The notes under the pieces are model-generated. The model did not search any database. It was not told the origin of the DNA and saw only the letters and a program-made list of their open reading frames with translations. 44,129 bases of DNA from IMCC26077 sp964490435 (lineage in GTDB: Bacteria > Actinomycetota > Actinomycetes > Nanopelagicales > Nanopelagicaceae), in NCBI GenBank assembly GCA_964490435.1, contig CAZBCF010000008.1, forward strand, positions 1 to 44,129, read 5' to 3'. This document shows, in pieces, positions 1 to 7,050 of this stretch (position 1 is the first letter of the stretch; the number at the start of each line of letters is the position of its first letter). A program made the translations under genes and the position numbers.

Positions 1-376
1 CTTCGGCGCCAGCGATTAATTCGGCTACAACACGACGTGCTAGTTCTGTTGGAGCAAATGCTCGTGCGGCATCGTGAATAAGTACATGATTGACATTGGC
101 CGGAATGAGCTTGAGTGCATTTGCCACGCTTTCGCTGCGCCGTTCGCCGCCCGAGACGACGTGAACAGCAACGCCTTCAACGAGGGCGCGTACCTGATCT
201 TCATGACCAAGTGGCGCCGCGATGACGATGAAGTCAGTGATTGCGGAGAGGTTATGAACAGCGCGTTGGATGAGGGTTTGCCCCGCCACTTCAACAAGCG
301 CTTTAGGGACACCAATACCGAGTCGTTCGCCGCTACCTGCGGCGGGAATGATTGCTGCTATCTGTGATTGGCTCAT
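1..376 (-). CDS. ispD: 2-C-methyl-D-erythritol 4-phosphate cytidylyltransferase (partial, N-terminal half)
   Basis: The gene reads leftward and is cut by the window edge, leaving about 125 N-terminal residues. IspD transfers CMP from CTP to methylerythritol phosphate in the non-mevalonate isoprenoid pathway, in the cytosol. The glycine-rich nucleotide loop PAAGSGERLG lies at residues 11-20, with a following lysine in VPKAL. The region HDAAR near residue 108 matches the IspD signature that contacts substrate. The ATG at 376 is 12 bp after the carD stop, so the two are probably cotranscribed; carD-ispD is a standard actinobacterial order. There is no strong Shine-Dalgarno before the ATG, so coupling to carD is likely. 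Family assignment is firm; the C-terminal half cannot be checked. Confidence 0.93.
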   Translation of the reverse strand, partial: MSQSQIAAIIPAAGSGERLGIGVPKALVEVAGQTLIQRAVHNLSAITDFIVIAAPLGHEDQVRALVEGVAVHVVSGGERRSESVANALKLIPANVNHVLIHDAARAFAPTELARRVVAELIAGAE

Positions 377-388
377 GCGACGAGCCAA

Positions 389-883
389 TTAGGAGGCGAG
401 CACCTCGTCGAGAATGCCTTCTGCCTTTGCTTCATCAGTCTTCTCGGCGAGCGCAAGTTCGCTAATTAAAATCTGTCGAGCCTTTGCCAACATTCGCTTC
501 TCGCCGGCTGAAAGTCCGCGATCGAGATCGCGACGGTAAAGATCGCGCACTACTTCAGCGACCTTGATGACATCCCCCGATGCAAGCTTCTCAAGATTGG
601 CTTTGTATCGACGGGACCAATTTGTAGGTTCTTCGGTGTAGGGCTGGCGCAGCACACCAAAGACTCGATCGAGCCCAGCGCTATCGACGACATCACGAAC
701 GCCCACGAGATCGACATTGTCAGCCGGCACCCGCACGGTGAGGTCTCCCTGAGTGACCTTGAGCACGAGGTAGGTCTTCTCCTCACCCTTGATGATGCGC
801 GTCTCGATTGCTTCGATCAACGCTGCACCGTGGTGGGGATAAACGACAGTTTCGCCGACTTTGAATGACATAGGGAGCTTCAT
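389..883 (-). CDS. carD: CarD-type RNA polymerase-binding transcription factor
   Basis: CarD binds the RNA polymerase beta subunit through an N-terminal Tudor-like domain and stabilises open promoter complexes, notably at rRNA promoters. The 164-residue product opens, after four extra residues, with FKVGETVVYPHHGAA, the near-invariant CarD N-terminus. The C-terminal half is helical (residues about 70-160) with the conserved RRYKAN and LSAGEKRML stretches that form the DNA-binding part. Length matches the family (about 160). Two starts are possible: ATG 883, preceded by a GAGAGG-type ribosome site, or ATG 871, which would give the more usual N-terminus but has no such site; 883 is preferred. 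ispD follows 12 bp downstream and a lipoprotein gene is divergent upstream. Confidence 0.97.
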   Translation of the reverse strand: MKLPMSFKVGETVVYPHHGAALIEAIETRIIKGEEKTYLVLKVTQGDLTVRVPADNVDLVGVRDVVDSAGLDRVFGVLRQPYTEEPTNWSRRYKANLEKLASGDVIKVAEVVRDLYRRDLDRGLSAGEKRMLAKARQILISELALAEKTDEAKAEGILDEVLAS

Positions 884-899
884 CCGCCTCTCGTACTGG

Positions 900-924
900 C
901 TAGGTATGACCTGCTATGACCTAG
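900..924. promoter_or_regulatory. Repeat-rich element in the carD leader
   Basis: The octamer TATGACCT occurs twice with 10-bp spacing (905-912 and 915-922), and the stretch is bounded by CTAGGT (900-905) and its reverse complement ACCTAG (919-924). It lies 16 bp upstream of the carD start, in what would be its 5' leader or promoter. One-helical-turn spacing and boundary symmetry resemble a protein-binding site, but no known regulator motif is recognised. Confidence 0.3.
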
Positions 925-941
925 TGAATGATGAGAGCCAT

Positions 942-947
942 ATTCTA
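942..947 (-). promoter_or_regulatory. Candidate -10 box of carD
   Basis: On the minus strand this reads TAGAAT, a good match to the actinobacterial TANNNT -10 box, about 60 bp upstream of the carD start. No convincing -35 is seen at ideal spacing. The assignment is weak and rests on the hexamer and its position upstream of the repeats in the leader. Confidence 0.3.
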
Positions 948-1085
948 CCAGCCAAAACTGACTCAAAGAATCCCCGATGAGTGACCATCATTACCAAGAT
1001 ATTTCGCCACTTTCTTGCGATAAATCTAGGATAATTCCAGTTGACAAATTCGCTTTTTTCACTTTTCCCGGGGAGAATTACGCTC

Positions 1086-1592
1086 ATGCACATTACGACT
1101 AGTGAACATACGAAGTTTCGCGCAGGTGTGATTGTCATCGCAATGAGCCTCGTACTTCTCACTGGATGTGGCGCCGGTCCGAACGCTCAGACTCGGCTCA
1201 TCAATCAAGTAACTGATGGTGTCGAAACAAAAGTAGGCGACATCAAGATGCGCCATATGCTTCTTGTTAAACAGAGTGATGGCAGCGCAGTTCTCGTCGG
1301 TACCATCATCAACAATGGTGAAAATCCAGATTTGATCACCAACATGACCGTTAATGGCATCCCGGCACAGGTATCACCGGCAACTTTGGTAGTTACACCT
1401 CAATTACCACTCATCTTTGCCGGCGATAGCGCAACTGCCCTAGCAGTATTCCCTGCACTCAACGTCAAACCAGGTCGACATGTCTCGCTTCAAATCACCT
1501 TACGCAACTCGGGCTCGGTGACTCTCGAAACTCTAGTTCGAGATCGAACTGGTGAGTTTGCCAATGTTGGCCCCACTTTTATTGCCAATTAA
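1086..1592 (+). CDS. Predicted secreted lipoprotein (LpqE-like position)
   Basis: A 168-residue protein with a short basic N-terminus, a hydrophobic segment (about 14-25) and the lipobox LLTGC with Cys28 as the expected lipidated residue, so it should be anchored to the outer face of the membrane. The mature part looks like an all-beta, immunoglobulin-like or PCu(A)C-like fold with hydrophobic strands and an FAGDSA turn, but I see no Met/His metal motif. In mycobacteria the lipoprotein gene lpqE lies divergent from carD; this gene has the same position, so an orthologue is possible but not shown. The ATG at 1086 is chosen because GGGGAG precedes it at suitable spacing and it starts a good signal peptide; the open frame extends further upstream. 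It is convergent with regX3, 6 bp away. Confidence 0.75.
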   Translation: MHITTSEHTKFRAGVIVIAMSLVLLTGCGAGPNAQTRLINQVTDGVETKVGDIKMRHMLLVKQSDGSAVLVGTIINNGENPDLITNMTVNGIPAQVSPATLVVTPQLPLIFAGDSATALAVFPALNVKPGRHVSLQITLRNSGSVTLETLVRDRTGEFANVGPTFIAN

Positions 1593-1598
1593 CCTTCG

Positions 1599-2276
1599 CT
1601 AGTTTGCGAACTTATATCCCAACCCGCGAACAGTAAGAATATGTTCGGGATTTGCTGGATCCTTTTCTACCTTCGAACGTAATCTCTTAATGTGCACATC
1701 GAGAGTCTTGGTATCACCGACATAATCGCTACCCCATACGCGATCGATTAATTGGGTTCGAGTAAGCACTCGACCTGAATTACGCATCAAGAACTCGAGT
1801 AATTCAAACTCTTTCAAAGGAAGAGAGATTGGGATGTTATTCACAGAAACCACGTGACGCTCAACATCCATTCGCACCGGTCCTCCAGTTAAAGACTCTG
1901 TTGTCTCGACAATCTCGGATTTTCTCCGCATTACTGCCCGGATGCGCGCAATTAGTTCTCGAGAGGAATAGGGTTTTGTGACATAGTCATCAGCTCCTAA
2001 TTCCAATCCAACAACCTTGTCTACTTCGCTCTCTTTTGCCGTGAGCATGATGATTGGTACTGAGCTTTTAGCACGAATTTGTCTACAGACTTCAGTACCA
2101 CTTAACCCGGGGAGCATCAGGTCGAGCAGGATTAAATCTGCTCCACCACGATCAAAAATCTCGATTGCTTTCAAACCATTATCAGCGACTTCAACTTCAA
2201 AACCTTCTTTGGTCAGCAAAAAAGCAAGCGCATCGGAGAAAGAGTCCTCATCTTCTACAACTAAAATTCTTGTCAC
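1599..2276 (-). CDS. regX3: Two-component response regulator, OmpR/PhoB family (RegX3-like)
   Basis: This 225-residue regulator has a receiver domain (about 1-115) with the acidic pair E8/D9, phosphoacceptor D52 in LLDLMLPG, the TAKES threonine and the conserved KPY lysine. The winged-helix DNA-binding domain (about 130-225) ends with the typical LTVRGLGYKF. In actinobacteria RegX3 controls the phosphate-starvation response with SenX3. It follows senX3 with a 4-bp GTGA overlap: its GTG start at 2276 shares bases with the senX3 stop, so translation is coupled. Phosphate regulation is supported by phoU on the other side of the kinase gene. The exact name (RegX3 rather than another PhoB-like paralogue) is inferred from context. 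Confidence 0.92.
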   Translation of the reverse strand: MTRILVVEDEDSFSDALAFLLTKEGFEVEVADNGLKAIEIFDRGGADLILLDLMLPGLSGTEVCRQIRAKSSVPIIMLTAKESEVDKVVGLELGADDYVTKPYSSRELIARIRAVMRRKSEIVETTESLTGGPVRMDVERHVVSVNNIPISLPLKEFELLEFLMRNSGRVLTRTQLIDRVWGSDYVGDTKTLDVHIKRLRSKVEKDPANPEHILTVRGLGYKFAN

Positions 2277-3364
2277 CTAGCGTCAATCCCTTCGTTATCT
2301 TTTCTACTCTTCGGGAGGATTAGCGTGAACGTGCTACCTTCACCAGGCTTGCTCCACACTCTTACCTCACCGCCATGATTTGCTGCGACGTGCTTGACGA
2401 TCGAGAGGCCAAGGCCGGTGCCACCGGTCTCTCGAGAACGCGCTGGATCAACTCGATAAAATCGCTCGAAAATCCTCTCCAGGTCACTTTCAGGTATCCC
2501 AATGCCCTGGTCCTTCACAAGAATTTCAACTAATTCGCCTTCGCTGCGTGCAGTGATATTAACTTTGGTTTTGCTAGGACTGTAATTAATCGCGTTCTCG
2601 ACAAGGTTCTGAATTGCCATCACGAGTTGTTCTCTGTCAGCAAATACTCGGCACTCTTCTTGAATATCAAATTCTACAGAGATGCCTCTAGAATCTGCGT
2701 TAGGAAGACATAGTGCGATTGCTTGATTTACCACATCGCTTACCGATACCAACTCGAACTCTTGAAGTGGATTTACATCCTGCAATCGAGAGAGATTGAT
2801 GATTTGTTGGACTAATTCAGTTAGTCGATGAGAAGTAACTCCCATCTTTGCAGCAAAGTGCTTCACCATTTCTGGATTATCGCTCGCACCGGCAACTGCC
2901 TCACTCAACAGCGAGAGCGCGCCGATTGGAGTTTTGAGTTCGTGTGAAATATTCGCCACGAAATCACGACGTATTGCATCAACACGTTGCGCCTCACTCA
3001 CGTCATCAATCAAAACAAGTGTCCGCCCACTTTCATCGAGAGGTGAAACCCGAACCCGCAAGTTAGAAGGTGCTCCGGCTAATCCGGTCGACGGCAGCTC
3101 AAGATGGCCCTCTTGGGCTCGATTCGTCCGGCGCACGACTCGAATGAGCGCCATTAATTCTTGACTGGTGATGCGACCATCTCGGAGTATTCCAAAGCGA
3201 CTTGCTTCATGCGACGAATAGAGGACCTGATCAATCGGCGAGAGGATTATTGACATCGAATCAAGTGCCTCGAGAACCGAGCGAAGCTCCGGCGAAATAT
3301 CCAAAGGCTGGAGGCCAGCAGCTCCGATCTGAGTATGTGATTTTTTCCGCCACAAAGTGAGCAC
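2273..3364 (-). CDS. senX3: Sensor histidine kinase (SenX3-like), apparently without membrane segments
   Basis: The partner of the downstream response regulator. From the GTG at 3364 the protein has 363 residues: a short basic N-terminus, a PAS-like region (about 25-130), a HisKA domain with HELKTP carrying the phosphorylated histidine, then an HATPase domain with the N box (NLVENAINYS), DQGIGIP and GGTGLGLSI. Mycobacterial SenX3 has two N-terminal membrane helices; none is visible here, even if the open frame (which runs to 3553) is read in full. GTG 3364 is preferred because TACGAT lies 6 nt upstream, the spacing of a leaderless promoter, and because longer versions would cover the phoU promoter and start. 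The kinase stop overlaps the regX3 start by 4 bp. Kinase identity is firm, the start moderately so. Confidence 0.85.
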   Translation of the reverse strand: MLTLWRKKSHTQIGAAGLQPLDISPELRSVLEALDSMSIILSPIDQVLYSSHEASRFGILRDGRITSQELMALIRVVRRTNRAQEGHLELPSTGLAGAPSNLRVRVSPLDESGRTLVLIDDVSEAQRVDAIRRDFVANISHELKTPIGALSLLSEAVAGASDNPEMVKHFAAKMGVTSHRLTELVQQIINLSRLQDVNPLQEFELVSVSDVVNQAIALCLPNADSRGISVEFDIQEECRVFADREQLVMAIQNLVENAINYSPSKTKVNITARSEGELVEILVKDQGIGIPESDLERIFERFYRVDPARSRETGGTGLGLSIVKHVAANHGGEVRVWSKPGEGSTFTLILPKSRKDNEGIDAR

Positions 3365-3370
3365 CCCACT

Positions 3371-3376
3371 ATCGTA
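3371..3376 (-). promoter_or_regulatory. Leaderless -10 box of senX3-regX3
   Basis: Reads TACGAT on the minus strand, ending 6 nt before the GTG at 3364. This geometry places the transcription start at or next to the start codon. It supports the shorter kinase start. Confidence 0.5.
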
Positions 3377-3444
3377 GAGATAGGCAAGCGCCGAGCGCAG
3401 GGCCGAACCGTGACTAACCGGACTTTCCCTTGATTTTGGCTCCT

Positions 3445-3473
3445 GTTCAGGGCCTGTTAACGAGCGTTTAACC
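3445..3473 (+). promoter_or_regulatory. Candidate Pho-type box (three direct repeats)
   Basis: Three GTT-initiated units, GTTCAGG (3445), GTTAACG (3456) and GTTTAACC (3466), occur in the same orientation at 11- and 10-bp spacing. Actinobacterial PhoP/RegX3 boxes are built of GTTCACC-like direct repeats with about 11-bp period. The site lies about 40 bp upstream of the phoU start and between the divergent kinase-regulator and phoU genes, the right place for autoregulation by the encoded regulator. Confidence 0.5.
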
Positions 3474-3503
3474 ACCAGTAAGAAAAGAGGTGGGTCTACC
3501 AAG

Positions 3504-3509
3504 TACCCT
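3504..3509 (+). promoter_or_regulatory. Leaderless -10 box of phoU
   Basis: TACCCT ends 6 nt before the phoU ATG at 3516, so transcription would begin at the start codon. There is no Shine-Dalgarno sequence in the intervening bases. Confidence 0.55.
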
Positions 3510-3515
3510 AAGCCC

Positions 3516-4166
3516 ATGCGTGATGTCTTCCATGAGGAACTTGAGAACATCAATCTCGCACTAGTCTCACTAGGTGGTCAGATAAAGGCCGCTTTAGATT
3601 CAGCTACCCATGCCTTGCTTACTGCTGACCTTGCTCTCGCTGAAAAAGTGATTGCCGATGATGACCTCGTTGACACCGCTCAACATCAACTTGATGCTCA
3701 AACTATTGATTTAATGGCTCGCCAACAGCCTGTTGCGAGTGACTTGCGTGCACTTGTTACCTCACTTCGCATGAGCGCCGATCTTGAGCGTATGGGCGAT
3801 ATGGCCCATCACATCGCAAAACTTGCCCGAATGCGTTACCCCGCAACTGCAGTGCCACCCGAACTACTTTTAACAGTGCAAGAGATGGGTAGAGTTGCCA
3901 GCAAAATTGCTGAGAAAGCAACCAAGATCATCGAAACCCGCGATACTGAGGCTGCCAAATCGCTCGAAAAAGATGACGACGAGATGGACATCTTGCATCG
4001 CAAACTTTTCGCGGTGCTGTTAGATGAAAAATGGGCTCATGGAATCGAGAGCGCAATTGATATGACCCTCATCGGGCGCTATTACGAAAGATTCGCTGAC
4101 CATGCTGTCTCGATTTCACGAAGAGTTTACTTCTTAGTTACAGGGCAATTTTACAGCGAAGAGTAG
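3516..4166 (+). CDS. phoU: Phosphate signalling protein PhoU
   Basis: PhoU is a cytosolic all-helical protein that links the Pst phosphate transporter to the phosphate-responsive histidine kinase. The 216-residue product carries the two related three-helix halves of the family, each with a metal-site motif: DLERMGDMAHH near residues 91-101 and RYYERFADHA near 190-199. Length is typical (about 215-240). The ATG at 3516 is followed at once by MRDVFHEEL, the usual PhoU opening. It is divergent from the SenX3/RegX3-like genes, a conserved arrangement. No pst genes are in the window. It is convergent with gpmA 20 bp downstream. Confidence 0.96.
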   Translation: MRDVFHEELENINLALVSLGGQIKAALDSATHALLTADLALAEKVIADDDLVDTAQHQLDAQTIDLMARQQPVASDLRALVTSLRMSADLERMGDMAHHIAKLARMRYPATAVPPELLLTVQEMGRVASKIAEKATKIIETRDTEAAKSLEKDDDEMDILHRKLFAVLLDEKWAHGIESAIDMTLIGRYYERFADHAVSISRRVYFLVTGQFYSEE

Positions 4167-4186
4167 TAATCTTGCTTTAAATTTCT

Positions 4187-4936
4187 CTATTGTTTCTTAC
4201 CTTGATTGGCTACCGCTGCAATAGCAGATTGAGCCGACTCTGGATCAAGGTACTCACCTCCAGATTTTAGAGGTATCAACGATTCATCTAACTCGTAGAG
4301 CAATGGAATACCAGTTGGTATGTTCAACTCGGCTATATCTCTATCACTGATCCCATCTAGATGCTTAACCAGTGCTCTTATCGAATTTCCATGCGCAGTC
4401 ACTAGAACTTTCTTTCTGCTCTGTAGATCAGGAACAATGTTCTCAGTCCAATAAGGAAGCATTCGCTTTATGACATCAAGTAGGCATTCGGTCTTTGGTA
4501 GTACAGACCCTAAGTCTGCATAACGTGGATCACCAAACTGTGAGAACTCACTCGAATCCTCGATTGGCGGAGGTGGCACGTCGAAAGACCTTCTCCATAA
4601 TTTAAATTGCTCCGCGCCGTAACGTTCGAGTGTTTCGGCCTTGTTTTTACCTTGTAGGGCTCCGTAGTGACGCTCGTTCAAGCGCCATGAGCGTCGCACG
4701 GGAATCCATTGTCGATCGCATGTATTCAAAGCAATTTCCGAGGTGTTTATAGCGCGCTTTAGCAAGGAGGTATGTACTACCTCTGGTAATAACCCTTTCT
4801 CTATGAACAGTTCACCAGCACGCTTCGCCTCTCGCTCGCCCTTAGCGGAGAGCGGAACGTCGACCCAACCGGTAAACAGGTTCTTTTCATTCCATTGGCT
4901 CTCACCATGCCGGAGCAGAATCAAGGTAAAGGTCAT
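4187..4936 (-). CDS. gpmA: 2,3-bisphosphoglycerate-dependent phosphoglycerate mutase
   Basis: Interconverts 3- and 2-phosphoglycerate in glycolysis and gluconeogenesis, through a phosphohistidine intermediate. The 249-residue protein opens MTFTLILLRHGESQWN; the RHG histidine near residue 10 is the phosphorylated residue. Other family landmarks are FTGWVD, LNERHYGALQGKNKAE with the catalytic glutamate, and the second histidine in TAHGNSIR. The frame is open upstream, but the ATG at 4936 gives the canonical N-terminus and sits 4 bp after the ybjN stop. It is the last gene of a DUF2516-mshA-ybjN-gpmA run, an order seen in many actinobacteria. Confidence 0.97.
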   Translation of the reverse strand: MTFTLILLRHGESQWNEKNLFTGWVDVPLSAKGEREAKRAGELFIEKGLLPEVVHTSLLKRAINTSEIALNTCDRQWIPVRRSWRLNERHYGALQGKNKAETLERYGAEQFKLWRRSFDVPPPPIEDSSEFSQFGDPRYADLGSVLPKTECLLDVIKRMLPYWTENIVPDLQSRKKVLVTAHGNSIRALVKHLDGISDRDIAELNIPTGIPLLYELDESLIPLKSGGEYLDPESAQSAIAAVANQGKKQ

Positions 4937-4940
4937 GTCA

Positions 4941-5423
4941 TCAATCCTGCCGCAAATGAGTAAAGGCCTCAAGATTCGCCACTGACTCGCCACGTGAGAC
5001 TCGCCAGGCCCACTCCCTGCGAATCGCATCGGCAAATCCCAACTCCAGCAAGATGTTGAATGAAGAGTCGCAATATTCGTGAATTGCTCCAAGAATCCGA
5101 TCGACTTCATCCTTTGTGATCAAGGCAATCGGAAGACGCCCTACTAGATAGATATCGCCCAATTCGTTAACAGCATAAGAGAGCAGATAAGTAGAAGCAT
5201 TATGTCGCAACAGCCACTCGTGAACTCGGGCAGTATTTTGATCCGGTTTGCGGATGACAAATGCATTGACACTCAAAGTCTTATCGCTCACTTTGAATAT
5301 AACGCTCGTATAAAGTTTCTTCTCACCAGGTACTGTCACTAGTAACGTCGCATTGTCTAGTTCTTCATAGTCAATTTTTGATTCTTTGAGAGATTCACGA
5401 AGAATCTTGAGCGCTTCCTTCAT
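4941..5423 (-). CDS. YbjN-domain protein
   Basis: A 160-residue cytosolic alpha/beta protein resembling the YbjN/CesT-like family, which has a chaperone-like fold and no agreed function. Visible traits are a hydrophobic strand-rich middle (SVIFKVSDKTLSVNAFVIRK), the conserved HEWLLRHNA stretch with a tryptophan-histidine pattern, and YLVGRLPI, all typical of actinobacterial YbjN proteins next to mshA. The ATG at 5423 is chosen because AGGTGA precedes it by 5 nt; a GTG at 5432, touching the mshA stop, is an alternative. It lies between mshA and gpmA with almost no spacing, so it is probably part of the same transcript. Confidence 0.85.
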   Translation of the reverse strand: MKEALKILRESLKESKIDYEELDNATLLVTVPGEKKLYTSVIFKVSDKTLSVNAFVIRKPDQNTARVHEWLLRHNASTYLLSYAVNELGDIYLVGRLPIALITKDEVDRILGAIHEYCDSSFNILLELGFADAIRREWAWRVSRGESVANLEAFTHLRQD

Positions 5424-5432
5424 ATCAATCAC

Positions 5433-6704
5433 CTAGGCGAGTGAGCGAATCGCAGCACTTGGCTCGGCTAATAACCGATCGTAGATATCGATAGTGCCAC
5501 GTGCGGTTGCTTCCCATCCAAATCTACGTGCATGTTGCAGCGCACCCATCGAGAGGGAAATTCGCCGTTGCGGTTCCTGTAATAGGCGCGTTAGTACAGC
5601 AGACCAAGATCGAGGATCATGGCCATCAACGAGTGAACCTGAGAAGCCGTCTGCCACTGCAGTCCGCAAGCCTCCGACGGCTGCCGCCACGACAGGAGTT
5701 CCACATGCTTGCGCTTCAAGCGCGACTAAACCAAATGATTCGCTGTAGCTAGGGACGCAGACGAGATCCGCGGCACGATACCAGTGCGGTAATTCCTCGC
5801 GCGAAACGGCAGGAATGAACCGAACTCGATCATGGATTCCAAAAAAGCGCGCTAATGAGTGCAAGCGATTCAACTCATCACCACTTCCTCCGGAGACACC
5901 GCCGATGATCAGGATCTGCAATTTGCTCTTAATTATTGGATCGTGTTTGACCATCTCACCGGCTGCACTGATCAGGACATCAGGGCCTTTATGTGGCTGG
6001 ATTCTGCCCACGAAGGCAAGAATCAGACTCTCTTTATCGAGATCTAATTGCACACGCGCTTCGCGCCGACCGCCACCCGGTGCAAAATGTTCAAGGTCTA
6101 CCCCAGGAGCAACGACATGAACACGATCTGGGCAGGCGTCATACAGGCTCACAAGATTGGCAGCCTCGGCATCGGTATTCGCAATCAATGCTTTAGCGCC
6201 AGCAACTATTTGCTCCTCCCCGATTGCACGTGCGACCGGTTCAGGTTGATCGTGATCGGCAAGCGATAGATTCTTTACCTTTGCCATCGTATGCATCGTA
6301 TGGACCAACGGAACATCCCAACGTTGTGCGGCCAACAATCCAACTTGTCCCGATATCCAATAATGTGAGTGGATTAAATCGTAATAACCACGGGGTCGGT
6401 TCGCTTCGACTCGTAATAATTCGGAAGCCATCGTGCACATCTGTGAGGGTAGATCTTCTTTCGTTAAACCTTCGTACGGACCAGCAGTGATGTGATGCAC
6501 CTCTACTCCGGGGGCAATCTCTACGACAGGAGGTAGTGCGCCAGAAGTTGCACGAGTGAAGATATCTACGGCAATTCCGGATTTTGCCAATCTTTTAGCA
6601 GTCTCTACAACATATACATTCATACCACCTGCATCACGCGCACCGGTTTGCTCCAGTGGCGAGGTATGCATCATCAGTTGCGCGATACGGCCATTAGGTT
6701 TCAT
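5433..6704 (-). CDS. mshA: D-inositol-3-phosphate glycosyltransferase (mycothiol biosynthesis)
   Basis: MshA is a GT4-family retaining glycosyltransferase that joins UDP-GlcNAc to 1L-inositol-1-phosphate, the first step of mycothiol synthesis; it acts in the cytosol. The 423-residue product has the N-terminal MMHTSPLEQTGARDAGGMNVYV signature region of MshA (residues 11-32), with the GGMNVY loop; the sugar-nucleotide site is in the second domain, with VGRIQPHKGPD near residue 235 and the ESFGLVALEAQACGTPVVA stretch near 325. A related enzyme class is sucrose-phosphate synthase, but the loop and neighbours (ybjN, gpmA) favour MshA. The ATG at 6704 is preceded by GTAGGAAA. It indicates that the organism uses mycothiol, a hallmark of actinobacteria. 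Confidence 0.93.
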   Translation of the reverse strand: MKPNGRIAQLMMHTSPLEQTGARDAGGMNVYVVETAKRLAKSGIAVDIFTRATSGALPPVVEIAPGVEVHHITAGPYEGLTKEDLPSQMCTMASELLRVEANRPRGYYDLIHSHYWISGQVGLLAAQRWDVPLVHTMHTMAKVKNLSLADHDQPEPVARAIGEEQIVAGAKALIANTDAEAANLVSLYDACPDRVHVVAPGVDLEHFAPGGGRREARVQLDLDKESLILAFVGRIQPHKGPDVLISAAGEMVKHDPIIKSKLQILIIGGVSGGSGDELNRLHSLARFFGIHDRVRFIPAVSREELPHWYRAADLVCVPSYSESFGLVALEAQACGTPVVAAAVGGLRTAVADGFSGSLVDGHDPRSWSAVLTRLLQEPQRRISLSMGALQHARRFGWEATARGTIDIYDRLLAEPSAAIRSLA

Positions 6705-6725
6705 ATTCTTAATTTTCCTACTTCA

Positions 6726-7031
6726 CTACCAACGTGGTCCACGAAGGACGTCATTGATTGCCGGGCGCACATCGACGATATAGACGATTGCTGCGATTGA
6801 AGCGATGACACCAAATAGATCAAGTGGGCTGGCAATCGTCAATCGAAGTGCTAGTGAAACTCCAAGGAGCGCACCCCAGAACATCTTGCTCTGTTTACCC
6901 GCGGCAGCGAAAGCATCAGAACGCACTCGAAGCGCGTGGCCGAGACTAAAGAGTAGGGCGCCCAACTGGGCAAGACTCACGATAGTGAGCACTACCCCCG
7001 AGAGCGATTCCAATGGATTGGTAAGTGACAC
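6726..7031 (-). CDS. DUF2516 family small membrane protein
   Basis: A 101-residue protein with two to three hydrophobic segments: one near residues 10-30 (VLTIVSLAQLGALLFSLG), a second near 55-70 (FWGALLGVSLAL) and a third near 75-92. It ends with AAIVYIVDVRPAI, the hallmark of DUF2516, an actinobacterial family of unknown function; the ALRVRSDAFAAAGK loop between helices is also typical. The GTG at 7031 is chosen because TAGACT stands 7 nt upstream, a leaderless promoter, and because it avoids overlap with the asparaginase gene. It precedes mshA by 21 bp and could head the mshA transcript. Confidence 0.82.
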   Translation of the reverse strand: MSLTNPLESLSGVVLTIVSLAQLGALLFSLGHALRVRSDAFAAAGKQSKMFWGALLGVSLALRLTIASPLDLFGVIASIAAIVYIVDVRPAINDVLRGPRW

Positions 7032-7038
7032 AAGGCTA

Positions 7039-7044
7039 AGTCTA
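7039..7044 (-). promoter_or_regulatory. Leaderless -10 box of the DUF2516-mshA operon
   Basis: Reads TAGACT on the minus strand, 7 nt before the GTG at 7031. It lies in the 19-bp gap after the asparaginase stop, so it gives the downstream genes their own promoter. Confidence 0.5.
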
Positions 7045-7050
7045 CTGAAC

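Noticed and set aside
1595..1610. TTCGC/GCGAA hairpin between the lipoprotein and regX3 as a terminator
   Set aside because: The stem is only 5 bp, lies mostly inside regX3 codons and has no U-tract.
3365..3553. N-terminal extension of the SenX3-like frame up to 3553
   Set aside because: It would run through the candidate Pho box and phoU promoter and overlap the phoU start; its sequence shows no domain or membrane helix.
4937..5110. Upstream extension of gpmA
   Set aside because: It lies inside ybjN in another frame and precedes the canonical MTFTLILLRHG start.
5815..6490. Several overlapping plus-strand frames inside mshA
   Set aside because: They are antisense shadows of a well-conserved gene, with Arg/Pro-rich unstructured products.
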